Shown piece by piece: positions 56,710 through 64,000 of a stretch of DNA of 64,000 bases. Source of the stretch: Enterobacter sp. Ag1 (GTDB lineage: Bacteria; Pseudomonadota; Gammaproteobacteria; Enterobacterales; Enterobacteriaceae). Under the pieces are notes generated by a model. It saw only the letters and a list, made by a program, of their open reading frames with translations. It was not told the origin of the DNA and did no database searches. Each line of letters opens with the position of its first letter. The first letter of the stretch is position 1. The stretch is taken from NCBI GenBank assembly GCA_000277545.1, contig AKXM01000031.1:1-64000 (forward strand), read 5' to 3'. The position numbers and the translations under genes were made by a program.

Positions 56710-57495
56710 TCAATCTGTCCGTTTTTCAGCAAAATATCGTCCCGGCGTTTTCCCCAGCGCTTTTTTAAACACGCCAGAAAAAGCCCCAGGGCTGCTGTAG
56801 CCTAAATCCAGCGCAATGCGCGTGATCGCCTCCCCTTCACCTAACCGACCTATCGCCGCCAGCAGGCAGGCCTGTTGCCGCCATGCTACAAAGCTGATGC
56901 CGGTCTGCTGCCTGAACTGGCGGGTAAAGGTTCGGCGGCTCATGCCCACGCGCGCAGCCATATCATCGACTGACGTTTCCAGCGAAGGTGCCAGTAAGAA
57001 CGCCCGACAGGCCGCCTGCAGACGAGGTTCGTCGGGCAGCGGGGCATTGAGAGAAAGCGCGGGCATCGAGGCAATTTCATAGAGCAGAAAATCAAGCAGG
57101 CTCCGGTCTCGCCCTTCAGGTTGGGAAGCCTCAGCCAGAGCCACGGCCTGCGCAAGCAGCTCACGTAGCAGTATTGACACGCCAAAAACCTGGCTCGTCT
57201 GCGGCAGACTAAGCCTGTGCGCTGCGGCATCACTGATATAGCCGTTAAGCATGATGACCGGCCCGCGCATTTGCATGGCGTGAACCAGGCCGCCCGGCAC
57301 CCAAATGGCGCACTGCGGCGGCACTGCCCAGTTTCCATCTGGCGTCTCCACGGAGATGACGCCGCTTGCGGCGTAGGCAAACTGCCCGCGATCGTGGCTG
57401 TGCACCGGGAAGCAATCCCCATCGGCGAAGTGCTTTTCCGTGACGATGATTGCCTGAGGCGAATCCTGATAAACTGCTGTGATGTTATTTTGCAT
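56710..57495 (-). CDS. AraC-family transcriptional regulator
   Basis: 261 residues. N-terminal cupin-type AraC sensor domain (about 10-150, HSHDRGQFAYAASG) and C-terminal double HTH (about 165-260, MSRRTFTRQFRQQTGISFVAWRQQ and DLGYSSPGAFSGVFKKALGKTP). It is divergent from an EamA-family exporter gene 92 bases away, whose expression it probably controls. Ligand unknown. Confidence 0.88.
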   Translation of the reverse strand: MQNNITAVYQDSPQAIIVTEKHFADGDCFPVHSHDRGQFAYAASGVISVETPDGNWAVPPQCAIWVPGGLVHAMQMRGPVIMLNGYISDAAAHRLSLPQTSQVFGVSILLRELLAQAVALAEASQPEGRDRSLLDFLLYEIASMPALSLNAPLPDEPRLQAACRAFLLAPSLETSVDDMAARVGMSRRTFTRQFRQQTGISFVAWRQQACLLAAIGRLGEGEAITRIALDLGYSSPGAFSGVFKKALGKTPGRYFAEKRTD

Positions 57496-57587
57496 GGCCC
57501 AATTTTAACAAAAATTGACCCGTTAATAAAAGCAGGCCAATTCGGGAAGCGCTACAGTCCCGGCGACACTTTTCACCGGACACAGAC

Positions 57588-58454
57588 ATGCAGCGCAAAC
57601 ACCTTTTTCTCGCCCTGGCCGTCACCGCCGCCTGGGGAATTAACTTTCCTCTTACCCGGCTCGGGCTGGCCCAGATCGATCCCCTTCTATTAACCGCCCT
57701 GCGGTTTACGTTTGCCGCCCTGCCGTGGGTTTTCTTTATCCAACGCCCGGCAGTAGCCTTGCATTGGGTAGCGGCCTATGGCCTGATTTTTGGCGTGGCG
57801 ATGTGGGCGCTGATCAATCTGGGCATCGCGTTTGGCGTGCCGCCCGGCAGCGCCGCCTTGCTTATCCAGCTCAGCGCCTTTTTTACCCTGGGCTGGGGTG
57901 TTCTGCTGTTTGGCGAACGCCTTACGCGCCCGCAGCGCTGCGGTATTGTTCTGGCGACGGCGGGGCTGCTTGGCGTGGTGCTGGATAGCGCCGGCAGCGC
58001 AACGCTAACCGGGTTGATACTGATTGTGATCAGCGCGCTGGCCTGGAGCGCCGGGAACATCATCATCAAACTTTCCGGCGTGAAAGAGATCTTTGCTTTT
58101 GTGGTGTGGGCCAGCCTGTTTCCCCCTGTGCCGCTGGTGCTGCTGACCTGGGCCTGGCACGGTTCCGCGCCCTTCACTTCGCTGGCGCAGAATATCGATA
58201 AACAGGCCGTGTTTTCGCTGCTGTTCCAGGTTTATGCCGCCACGCACTTCTGCTACTGGGGCTGGAATACCCTGCTTCACACATACCCGGCTTCCCGCGT
58301 GGCACCGCTTTCTCTGCTGATCCCGGTCTTCGCTATGCTCAGCTCGGCGCTGATTCTTGGCCAGGTTCCCGATCTCACCAGCGCGCTTTCGCTGGCGGCG
58401 ATCCTGCTGGCCTTGGCCATCGGCATGAAAAAGGAGCGCCCGCTCAGCCGCTAG
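57588..58454 (+). CDS. EamA/DMT-family transporter
   Basis: 288 residues with about ten hydrophobic helices in two EamA repeats (WGINFPLTRLGL and LAWSAGNIIIKLSG start each half). Resembles E. coli EamA, the O-acetylserine/cysteine exporter, including VAPLSLLIPVFAM, but is too distant to claim that substrate. Divergent from the AraC regulator; its stop overlaps the nitroreductase stop by four bases (CTAG). Confidence 0.85.
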   Translation: MQRKHLFLALAVTAAWGINFPLTRLGLAQIDPLLLTALRFTFAALPWVFFIQRPAVALHWVAAYGLIFGVAMWALINLGIAFGVPPGSAALLIQLSAFFTLGWGVLLFGERLTRPQRCGIVLATAGLLGVVLDSAGSATLTGLILIVISALAWSAGNIIIKLSGVKEIFAFVVWASLFPPVPLVLLTWAWHGSAPFTSLAQNIDKQAVFSLLFQVYAATHFCYWGWNTLLHTYPASRVAPLSLLIPVFAMLSSALILGQVPDLTSALSLAAILLALAIGMKKERPLSR

Positions 58455-59131
58455 TTATGCAGCGTCACGCTGTCGTCCACGCTCTGGCGCCACATGCGAA
58501 CCTGAGCAGAAGGCGCGTCCGGATCGGCATAGCCGAAGGAGATCCCGAACAGCAGGCGATACTCGTCCGGCACGCCAAGAATTTTACGCGTCGCATCGGC
58601 ATGGAAGCCGAGCAGCGTTTGCGGAATTCCGGCAAAACCGCGCGCTGCCAAAGACAGAAGGAAGCTCTGCCCGTACATACCGATGTCGGACGCCACGCGC
58701 ACGTTGTCGCCAAACGACGGCATAAACAGGAACGCTACATGTGGTGCACCGAAGAAGTTGAAGTTACGCAGATACGCTTCGCGGCGCTTCTCTTTATCGT
58801 CACGGGCGATGCCAAGCGCATCGTAATAAACCTTCGCCTGGCGCTGGCTACGCTCGTAATAATCTCCGTGAAAATCGTCATAGCTGAAGCTGAAATCTGG
58901 CGTGACGTTACCCGCCGTATCGTTCTCAATCATCATCTTTTGCAGCGCATCTTTGGTTGTGCCGGAGGCAATATGGACGTTCCACGGCTGCGTGTTGCAG
59001 TTGGACGGCGAATGCTGGGCATCCTGCAAAACATCCCGAATTTGTGCCTCAGTCAGCGGCGTAGGCAGAAACGCTCTGGATGAAAAACGCTGACGTACGG
59101 CTTCGTCAAAAGCCAAAACTGTATTGCTCAT
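58451..59131 (-). CDS. Nitroreductase-family flavoprotein
   Basis: 226 residues. FMN-dependent nitroreductase fold: RFSSRAF near the start, SPSNCNTQPWNVHI and the C-terminal LLFGISFGYADPDAP. It would reduce nitro compounds or quinones using NAD(P)H. Divergent from a LysR gene 120 bases away, which probably regulates it. Physiological substrate unknown. Confidence 0.88.
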   Translation of the reverse strand: MSNTVLAFDEAVRQRFSSRAFLPTPLTEAQIRDVLQDAQHSPSNCNTQPWNVHIASGTTKDALQKMMIENDTAGNVTPDFSFSYDDFHGDYYERSQRQAKVYYDALGIARDDKEKRREAYLRNFNFFGAPHVAFLFMPSFGDNVRVASDIGMYGQSFLLSLAARGFAGIPQTLLGFHADATRKILGVPDEYRLLFGISFGYADPDAPSAQVRMWRQSVDDSVTLHN

Positions 59132-59251
59132 ACCATCCTCTCTGTGCTTGCCCGGCGAAACCGGACATCGTTACTTGCCGGGGAGGATAACGCTGCCGGA
59201 CGTAGCGAAAAACCGTATAATCCATTAAGGACTTTTGCGGAAATTGCACAA

Positions 59252-60184
59252 ATGAAAGATCTGAGCCAGATAAATGCGCGCTCAATGCGCCTCTTCCTTG
59301 CCGTTATCAGCGAAGGCAGCTTTTCAGAAGTGGCCCGCCAGGAGAACCTTTCCCCCTCTTCCGTTTCCCGTACCGTAATTCAGCTTGAGCAATCGCTGGA
59401 GACACAGCTGCTTTACCGCAACACGCGAGCCGTGGTTGCCACCGAGGCGGGGAATATTTACGCCGCAGCGTTCAGGCAAATGCTGAGCCAGCTTGAGCAG
59501 GCGCAAAACCAAATTGGCGAGCGCCGCCAGCAGCCCGGCGGCGTGCTTCGCTTCAACGCGCCGGTGTCTTTCGGCCTGCGTCACATCGCCCCGTGGATTG
59601 CTGAATTCAGCGAACGTTATCCGGCGCTGCGGCTGGAGCTAAACCTGACCGATAACTACATCGACCCGCTGGCGGACGGCACCGATCTGCTGCTGCGTAT
59701 CTCGCCGATGCAGGACAGCTCGCTGCACGGGCGTTTTATTACCCGCCAGCGCGCTTATCTGGTCGCCAGCCCGGCCTATCTCGCACGCTACGGCACGCCG
59801 CAAAAGCCCGAAGAGTTGCACAGCCATAAACTGCTGGCTTACCGCGGCCTGATGGGGCTACAGCGCTGGTATTTCACGCAGGGCGAAGAAAAAGTACAGC
59901 TCACGCCGGAGCCTAAAATCATCTCCGGCAACGCTGAAATGCTGGTGAAAGCGGCAGAAGATGGCGCGGGGATCGTGCTGTTCCCGGACTGGCAAATCAG
60001 CGATGCGCTGCGGGCCAGGCTGCTTATCCCGATGATGACGGATTACACCGCGTCCTACAGCGCCACCGACCATTCACTCTATATGCTCTACCCCGGCGGG
60101 CGTTTTCCTTCGCTCAACACCCGCACCGCGATAGACTTTTTTATGGCGAAGTTTGGCTCTCCGCCCTACTGGCAGGACGCTTAA
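59252..60184 (+). CDS. LysR-family transcriptional regulator
   Basis: 310 residues. N-terminal winged HTH (about 5-65, MRLFLAVISEGSFSEVARQENLSPSSVSRTV) and a LysR substrate-binding domain of the DsdC/AaeR-like type (about 90-300). ATG 59252 is chosen (MKDLSQINARSM); the 36 open codons upstream overlap the divergent promoter. Likely regulates the divergent nitroreductase. The last 44 bases overlap, tail to tail, the end of the hydrolase gene. Confidence 0.9.
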   Translation: MKDLSQINARSMRLFLAVISEGSFSEVARQENLSPSSVSRTVIQLEQSLETQLLYRNTRAVVATEAGNIYAAAFRQMLSQLEQAQNQIGERRQQPGGVLRFNAPVSFGLRHIAPWIAEFSERYPALRLELNLTDNYIDPLADGTDLLLRISPMQDSSLHGRFITRQRAYLVASPAYLARYGTPQKPEELHSHKLLAYRGLMGLQRWYFTQGEEKVQLTPEPKIISGNAEMLVKAAEDGAGIVLFPDWQISDALRARLLIPMMTDYTASYSATDHSLYMLYPGGRFPSLNTRTAIDFFMAKFGSPPYWQDA

Positions 60185-61319
60185 CTCGTTTATCGCCAAT
60201 CCATTGCATAAACTCTCCGACGTGATTAGCCCACAGATCCGGGCGCGTCATGGTGAAATGCCCCGGCGATGTTGGCGTGCCTGCCTGCACCACGTAGCGG
60301 CCCTGTTTTAGCTTCGGCACTTCGGTTTCCAGCACTCGCAGGCCGTCCGGATTGAACTCGTCATCCGAAAAGTTCAGCGCATACAGTTTGGTGGTGATTT
60401 TGTTCAGGTCAGGCTGCGGGTTATAGCTGAAGGAGGATTTGAGCGAATAAATCACATCGTTGGTGTCGATATGGTTGGCGGTGAAACGGTTGTTCGCCAG
60501 GAACTTGTCCGCCGCGGCCTCGTCCGGGATCGTTCTTTGCAGATCCGACGCGCTGTCGATCATCATTCGCAGGATGTTGTAGCCCTGAAGCCAGCTCTCG
60601 GGTGCCTGAGTATAATTGCCGTTGTGCCAGGCCGGATCGGCTCGTACCGAGTCCACGATCATTCTGCGCCACAGCAGATTACGCCCGGAAACTTTGATCG
60701 GCAGCGACACCACCGGCATGACGCCGTCCATCATGTTCGGATATGCCACCGCCCACTGCCAGGCATTCATGCCCCCCATCGACATCCCTATCACGGCATG
60801 CAGATGTTTAATGCCCAACGTTTCGGTCACCAGCTTGTGCTGCAAATCAACCATATCGCCGTAATCGTAGTTGGGGAATTTTGCCTTTAAGCCGTCACTC
60901 GGCTTGCTCGACTGGCCGTGACCAATGCTGTCGGCAAAAATCAGGTAGTAGCGACTCGAGTCCAGCGGGCGGCCTGGTCCGTAAAGGGATTTAGTCCAGA
61001 CCGGACTCAGCAGTGCCCGGCTGTCCGCCCCCGTCCAGTGCAGCACGAGGATCGCATTATCAATCTCTCCCTGCGCATTTCGGTGTGCCTTCCCGAGCGT
61101 GGCGTAGTGTAACTTCACCTGAGCCAGCGTTTCACCATCCCGAAACTTGTAGTCATTGAATACGGCATTGGCCTGATGTGCCGCCTGGTTGAGCTGAGTA
61201 TCCCAGGGCGCCGCGGGGGCTGCTGCGGGGGCGGCAAATACGGGGCTGGAGAGCCCGGTACCGGCCAGCAAAAGGCTTAACAACAGACTGATTTTCGTAA
61301 GGGTACACGTAGATTTCAT
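60141..61319 (-). CDS. Exported MetX-like alpha/beta hydrolase
   Basis: 392 residues. A signal peptide (about 1-30, ending VFA) precedes an alpha/beta-hydrolase of the homoserine O-acetyltransferase (MetX)-like group. The nucleophile elbow GMSMGG, an acidic DDEFN and a late SPGHF supply Ser, Asp and His of the triad. Export is unusual for MetX, which is cytoplasmic, so an esterase or amidase is more likely. ATG 61317-61319 follows AGGTGA. Divergent from an HxlR regulator. Convergent overlap of 44 bases with the LysR gene. Confidence 0.85.
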   Translation of the reverse strand: MKSTCTLTKISLLLSLLLAGTGLSSPVFAAPAAAPAAPWDTQLNQAAHQANAVFNDYKFRDGETLAQVKLHYATLGKAHRNAQGEIDNAILVLHWTGADSRALLSPVWTKSLYGPGRPLDSSRYYLIFADSIGHGQSSKPSDGLKAKFPNYDYGDMVDLQHKLVTETLGIKHLHAVIGMSMGGMNAWQWAVAYPNMMDGVMPVVSLPIKVSGRNLLWRRMIVDSVRADPAWHNGNYTQAPESWLQGYNILRMMIDSASDLQRTIPDEAAADKFLANNRFTANHIDTNDVIYSLKSSFSYNPQPDLNKITTKLYALNFSDDEFNPDGLRVLETEVPKLKQGRYVVQAGTPTSPGHFTMTRPDLWANHVGEFMQWIGDKRVKRPASRAESQTSP

Positions 61320-61507
61320 CAAGATTCACCTGGGTAAATGAGCGACGGTTCTCTGGCATCGGGCTGTTTAAAACTTGCCCTTTCACCATTAACTCTTATA
61401 ATAAGAGTAACAATAAAAAGATCAACTGCAGCGTAACCATTGGCCGGAGGCAGAGATCCGGCTATAGACTGTTACCGGGTCCACGTTGATGAAAAATAAG
61501 GAACGCT

Positions 61508-62020
61508 ATGCGCTCGAAAGGTTTTGAAGGTATGACCTGCTCCATCGCCTGCGTGATGGGAGCCTTAGGCGACCGCTGGGGAATGCTAATTATGCGGGAC
61601 CTGTTTTTAGGCCTCCGCCGCTACGACGATTTTCGCCGCTCCAGCGGCATCACCAATGCTACGCTGTCCGACAGGCTAAAAGTGCTTGAAGAGCAAGGGT
61701 TAATTACCCGGCAGCGCTACCAGACGAGACCGGAACGCTACGAATATTTGCTCACCGAAAAAGGGCGGGATATCGGGCTGGTGCTGCTGAGCATGATGCA
61801 GATAGGCAGTAAGTGGAATATCCCGGGCCTTGTGGGGCCGTCGCTTTTTATGGTGGACGGCAGCAGCGGCCATAAAGTGAAAGTTGCCCTCGTGGATACC
61901 GAAACCGGGCAGCAAGTTTCGCCGCAGGACGTCATGGTGGAGTTGGGGCCAGGCGCCGACGACCTCACCCGCTGGCGTTCGGCGGGTCGAATCAGAAACC
62001 CCGAACCCAGCGAAAGCTAA
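61508..62020 (+). CDS. HxlR-family transcriptional regulator
   Basis: 170 residues. HxlR/MarR-like winged helix (about 10-105: [52 protein letters not shown]) with a C-terminal extension of about 60 residues. The conserved Cys near residue 11 is the usual redox or aldehyde sensor position. Divergent from the exported hydrolase and probably controls it. Confidence 0.88.
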   Translation: MRSKGFEGMTCSIACVMGALGDRWGMLIMRDLFLGLRRYDDFRRSSGITNATLSDRLKVLEEQGLITRQRYQTRPERYEYLLTEKGRDIGLVLLSMMQIGSKWNIPGLVGPSLFMVDGSSGHKVKVALVDTETGQQVSPQDVMVELGPGADDLTRWRSAGRIRNPEPSES

Positions 62021-62057
62021 GTCGGATAATATCAACGTAAACTCAGCGAGAAAAGTA

Positions 62058-63007
62058 ATGAAAATACTGGTGGTTGGGGCAGGTGCAATCGGGGGTTATT
62101 ACGGCGCAAGGCTGATTCAGGCCGGCGCTGACGTGACTTTTCTCGTTCGGCCAAAACGGGCTGAGCTGCTGGCAAAGCAAGGGCTACGGCTGGAAAGCAG
62201 TTTGGGCGATTTTAACGCCCCGGTTAACGCAGTCACCCGGGAGAGCCTCCGGCCGGACTACGATCTGATTTTGCTCAGTTGCAAAACGTACGATCTGCAG
62301 GCGGCTATCGAGGACATTACGCCCGCAGTTGGCCCTTCTACCGCCATTTTGCCTTTCCTCAATGGCCTCTCGGTTTACGACGAGCTTGACGCTCGCTTTG
62401 GCCGCGACCGGGTGCTCGGCGGCGCGGCTTATATTGCCACCACGCTTAACGCCAACGGCGAGATCAAACAAATGGGTGCGGCGGATCAAGTTGTTGTCGG
62501 CGCGAGATCGCCCGCAACGCTTGATGTAGCAAAAGCGGTTTACGCGCTTTTAGCCTCTTCCGCAGGCGCACGCGCCCTGTCAGATAACATTATGCAGGCG
62601 CTCTGGAACAAATGGGTGATGCTGGCTTCCGGCGCGTTAATGAACTGCCTGATGCGTGGCACGGTGGGAGATATCATGGCGACACGGGACGGAGAGGCGC
62701 TGATGAAACAGGCGATTTCGGAGAGCCTGAGCGTCGCCGCAGCGGAAGGCTATGCGCTGCCGCAGACGGAAATCACCAGCATCGAAAACGCCTGCTGGAT
62801 CCACAATCCGCCTGGGCCGCCTCGATGAGGCGCGACATTGCCAGCAACGCGCCACGCCTGGAAGGTGATGCCATCGTCGGCGATATGATTACCCGCGCCA
62901 CTCGACACGGCCTGAACGTCCCCCTTTATCGGGCTGCGTACTGCCATCTCCAGGTTTACGCCCACCAGCACACGCCAGGCGCGGCGGCCCAGCAGCCGTT
63001 CAAATAA
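62058..63007 (+). pseudogene. 2-dehydropantoate 2-reductase-like (PanE/ApbA family), frameshifted
   Basis: The first part ([22 protein letters not shown](P)-binding, through the C-terminal domain to about residue 245) is in one frame and stops at 62828. The rest of the family C-terminus ([32 protein letters not shown] ...) continues in the -1 frame to 63007. A single base missing near 62789-62791 (GAAAACGCC where GAAAACCGCC would restore frame) explains both. Either a real lesion or a sequencing error. If intact it would be a ketopantoate reductase-like oxidoreductase of 316 residues or so. Confidence 0.8.
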
Positions 63008-63016
63008 CGAGGTCAT

Positions 63017-63865
63017 ATGGAGCTTCTCGCCAACGAGTGGACACAGTTCGTCGCGGCGCCGTCGCAGGGGCTCCAGGGCCTGCACGCCCATTTTAATAAG
63101 CACCGCTACGAGCGCCACTCCCACGATTACTTTGTGATCGGCACTATGGACGTCGGGGCCTCTAAAGTGGGGCTGGGCCGCGGCTCGATTATCGCGCCTG
63201 CCGGCAGTGCGATGATCGTGAATCCGGGGGATGCCCACGACGGCAGCGTTTATTCCGAGCAGGGCTACACCTACAGCATGCTCTACGTCCAGCCCTGGGT
63301 TGTGGACGGCATTGCCCACGAGCTGGAACTGGATCCCGGCCACGGACTGTGCTTCACCAGCCCGATCCTGAGCGATCCTGATATCGTCGCCAGGCTGCAA
63401 ACGCTACACCGCACGCTGTTTCAATCGCAGGATAACTTAGCGCTGGAAGTGCTGCTGATTGACGCGTTGAAGCCGCTGCTAAGCCGCTATTCCACCCGCC
63501 GGTTTACGCCGCAGGAAGAACGCCGCGAGCCGCGAATTGCCAAAGTCCGCGACCTGATTCATGCCAGCTTTGCCTCCCCGCTAACCACGGAAGATATGGC
63601 GCAGGCATCCGGCCTGAGCCGGGTTCGGCTGAACCAACTATTTCGCGCCGCTTATGGCCTGTCGCTGCACGCCTACCTCAACAGAGTCCGCATGGACTCC
63701 GCCAGGCAAATGCTCCGCGCGGGCCAACCTGCTTCGGACGTCGCCACCGCCGTTGGCCTGTTCGATCAAAGCCATTTGATTCGCCGCTTCAAAGGCTGCT
63801 TCGGCATCACGCCCGCACAATTTGTTAGCGCACACTTTTCAAATATCCAATACCGCCGCCGCTGA
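63017..63865 (+). CDS. AraC-family transcriptional regulator
   Basis: 282 residues. AraC-type cupin sensor (about 10-150, HSHDYFVIGTMDVG, NPGDAHDG) and double HTH (about 180-275, SGLSRVRLNQLFRAAYGLSLHAYLNRVRM and VGLFDQSHLIRRFKGCFGITPAQF). This type is common next to amino acid exporters of the LysE, AzlC or EamA families; the gene starting at 63916 may be one. Starts nine bases after the panE-like frame with AGGTCAT ahead. Confidence 0.88.
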   Translation: MELLANEWTQFVAAPSQGLQGLHAHFNKHRYERHSHDYFVIGTMDVGASKVGLGRGSIIAPAGSAMIVNPGDAHDGSVYSEQGYTYSMLYVQPWVVDGIAHELELDPGHGLCFTSPILSDPDIVARLQTLHRTLFQSQDNLALEVLLIDALKPLLSRYSTRRFTPQEERREPRIAKVRDLIHASFASPLTTEDMAQASGLSRVRLNQLFRAAYGLSLHAYLNRVRMDSARQMLRAGQPASDVATAVGLFDQSHLIRRFKGCFGITPAQFVSAHFSNIQYRRR

Positions 63866-63915
63866 CCTTTTCATACTCCTGCGTTTTAAGGTTCTTACTT
63901 TCTTCGGAGCAGAGT

Positions 63916-64000
63916 ATGTCTCATTCCACGGATTCACCGTCCGTCAGCCAGGCCAGCGCGCGAGTGTCCGCCTGAGTCATGATTGTGATTGGCGCGGGAA
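63916..64000 (+). pseudogene. Start of a gene interrupted by an in-frame stop
   Basis: An ATG with GGAG ten bases ahead opens a frame MSHSTDSPSVSQASARVSA, then TGA (63973-63975) at codon 20, after which the same frame continues V-M-I-V-I-G-A-G, the look of a first membrane helix. A G instead of A in the third position would give Trp and an open frame. The gene runs off the window, so it may be a membrane transporter with a nonsense change, or translation may begin at the ATG 63979. Product unknown. Confidence 0.45.

Noticed and set aside
62612..63007. A separate gene in the second frame of the panE-like region
   Set aside because: Its first half is an out-of-frame reading of the PanE-like domain and only its second half matches the family; it is the displaced 3' part of one gene.

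Overview
This is a chromosomal window from a member of the Enterobacteriaceae. The evidence is gene order and near-identity to the Escherichia/Salmonella/Klebsiella proteins I remember: clpB-pgeF-rluD-bamD-raiA-pheL-pheA-tyrA-aroF-yfiRNB-rplS-trmD-rimM-rpsP-ffh-ypjD-corB-grpE-nadK-recN-bamE-ratB-ratA-smpB-ssrA. It is not E. coli: a SMP-30 type lactonase gene sits between pheA and tyrA, a Salmonella-like bapABCD adhesin/secretion locus separates smpB from ssrA, and a Klebsiella-like rarA-oqxAB-oqxR efflux locus follows ssrA. I cannot fix the genus. No database search was run; names rest on remembered family sequences and visible motifs.

Layout. (1) 1-315: promoter leader of an rRNA operon leaving the left edge on the minus strand, then the clpB terminators. 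(2) 0.3-25.1 kb: conserved core. It covers protein quality control (clpB, grpE with sigma-32 promoters), aromatic amino acid synthesis with its attenuator and TyrR sites (pheL-pheA, aroF-tyrA), the c-di-GMP module yfiRNB, the ribosomal rpsP-rimM-trmD-rplS operon, SRP (ffh), NAD kinase, SOS-controlled recN, BAM lipoproteins (bamD, bamE) and ratAB-smpB. (3) 25.1-43.9 kb: an AT-rich leader, then a 4380-residue BapA-type adhesin with 34 Ig-like modules by my count, followed by its dedicated type I secretion system (TolC-like protein, ABC exporter, HlyD-like adaptor) in overlapping frames. (4) 44.06-44.42 kb: tmRNA. (5) 44.4-47.2 kb: an AT-rich strain-variable segment with a membrane protein, a 24-residue hydrophobic microprotein, an 89-residue orphan and a small gene relic. 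No integrase is visible. (6) 47.2-52.8 kb: rarA / oqxAB / oqxR. (7) 52.8-64 kb: accessory region with a lipoprotein, a GNAT-RHH toxin-antitoxin pair with palindromic operators, cbpAM, an LEA-like repeat protein, an EamA exporter with a divergent AraC regulator, a nitroreductase/LysR pair, an exported MetX-like hydrolase/HxlR pair, a frameshifted panE-like gene, another AraC regulator, and the start of a reading frame interrupted by a stop codon.

How the parts fit. SmpB and tmRNA, normally close neighbours, act together in ribosome rescue but are separated here by 18.8 kb of adhesin locus. YfiRNB sets c-di-GMP levels, which in related bacteria promote biofilm, so it may act in the same lifestyle as BapA (inference). 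RarA and OqxR are the expected activator and repressor of OqxAB. The right end is rich in regulators and shows two separate reading-frame lesions, suggesting gene turnover or sequence errors there.

Most interesting candidates beyond the known systems: a small upstream reading frame whose stop overlaps the GTG start of yfiR; the membrane-protein/microprotein pair after ssrA; the exact 11-residue repeats of the 119-residue exported protein; and a duplicated terminator pair beside rplS.
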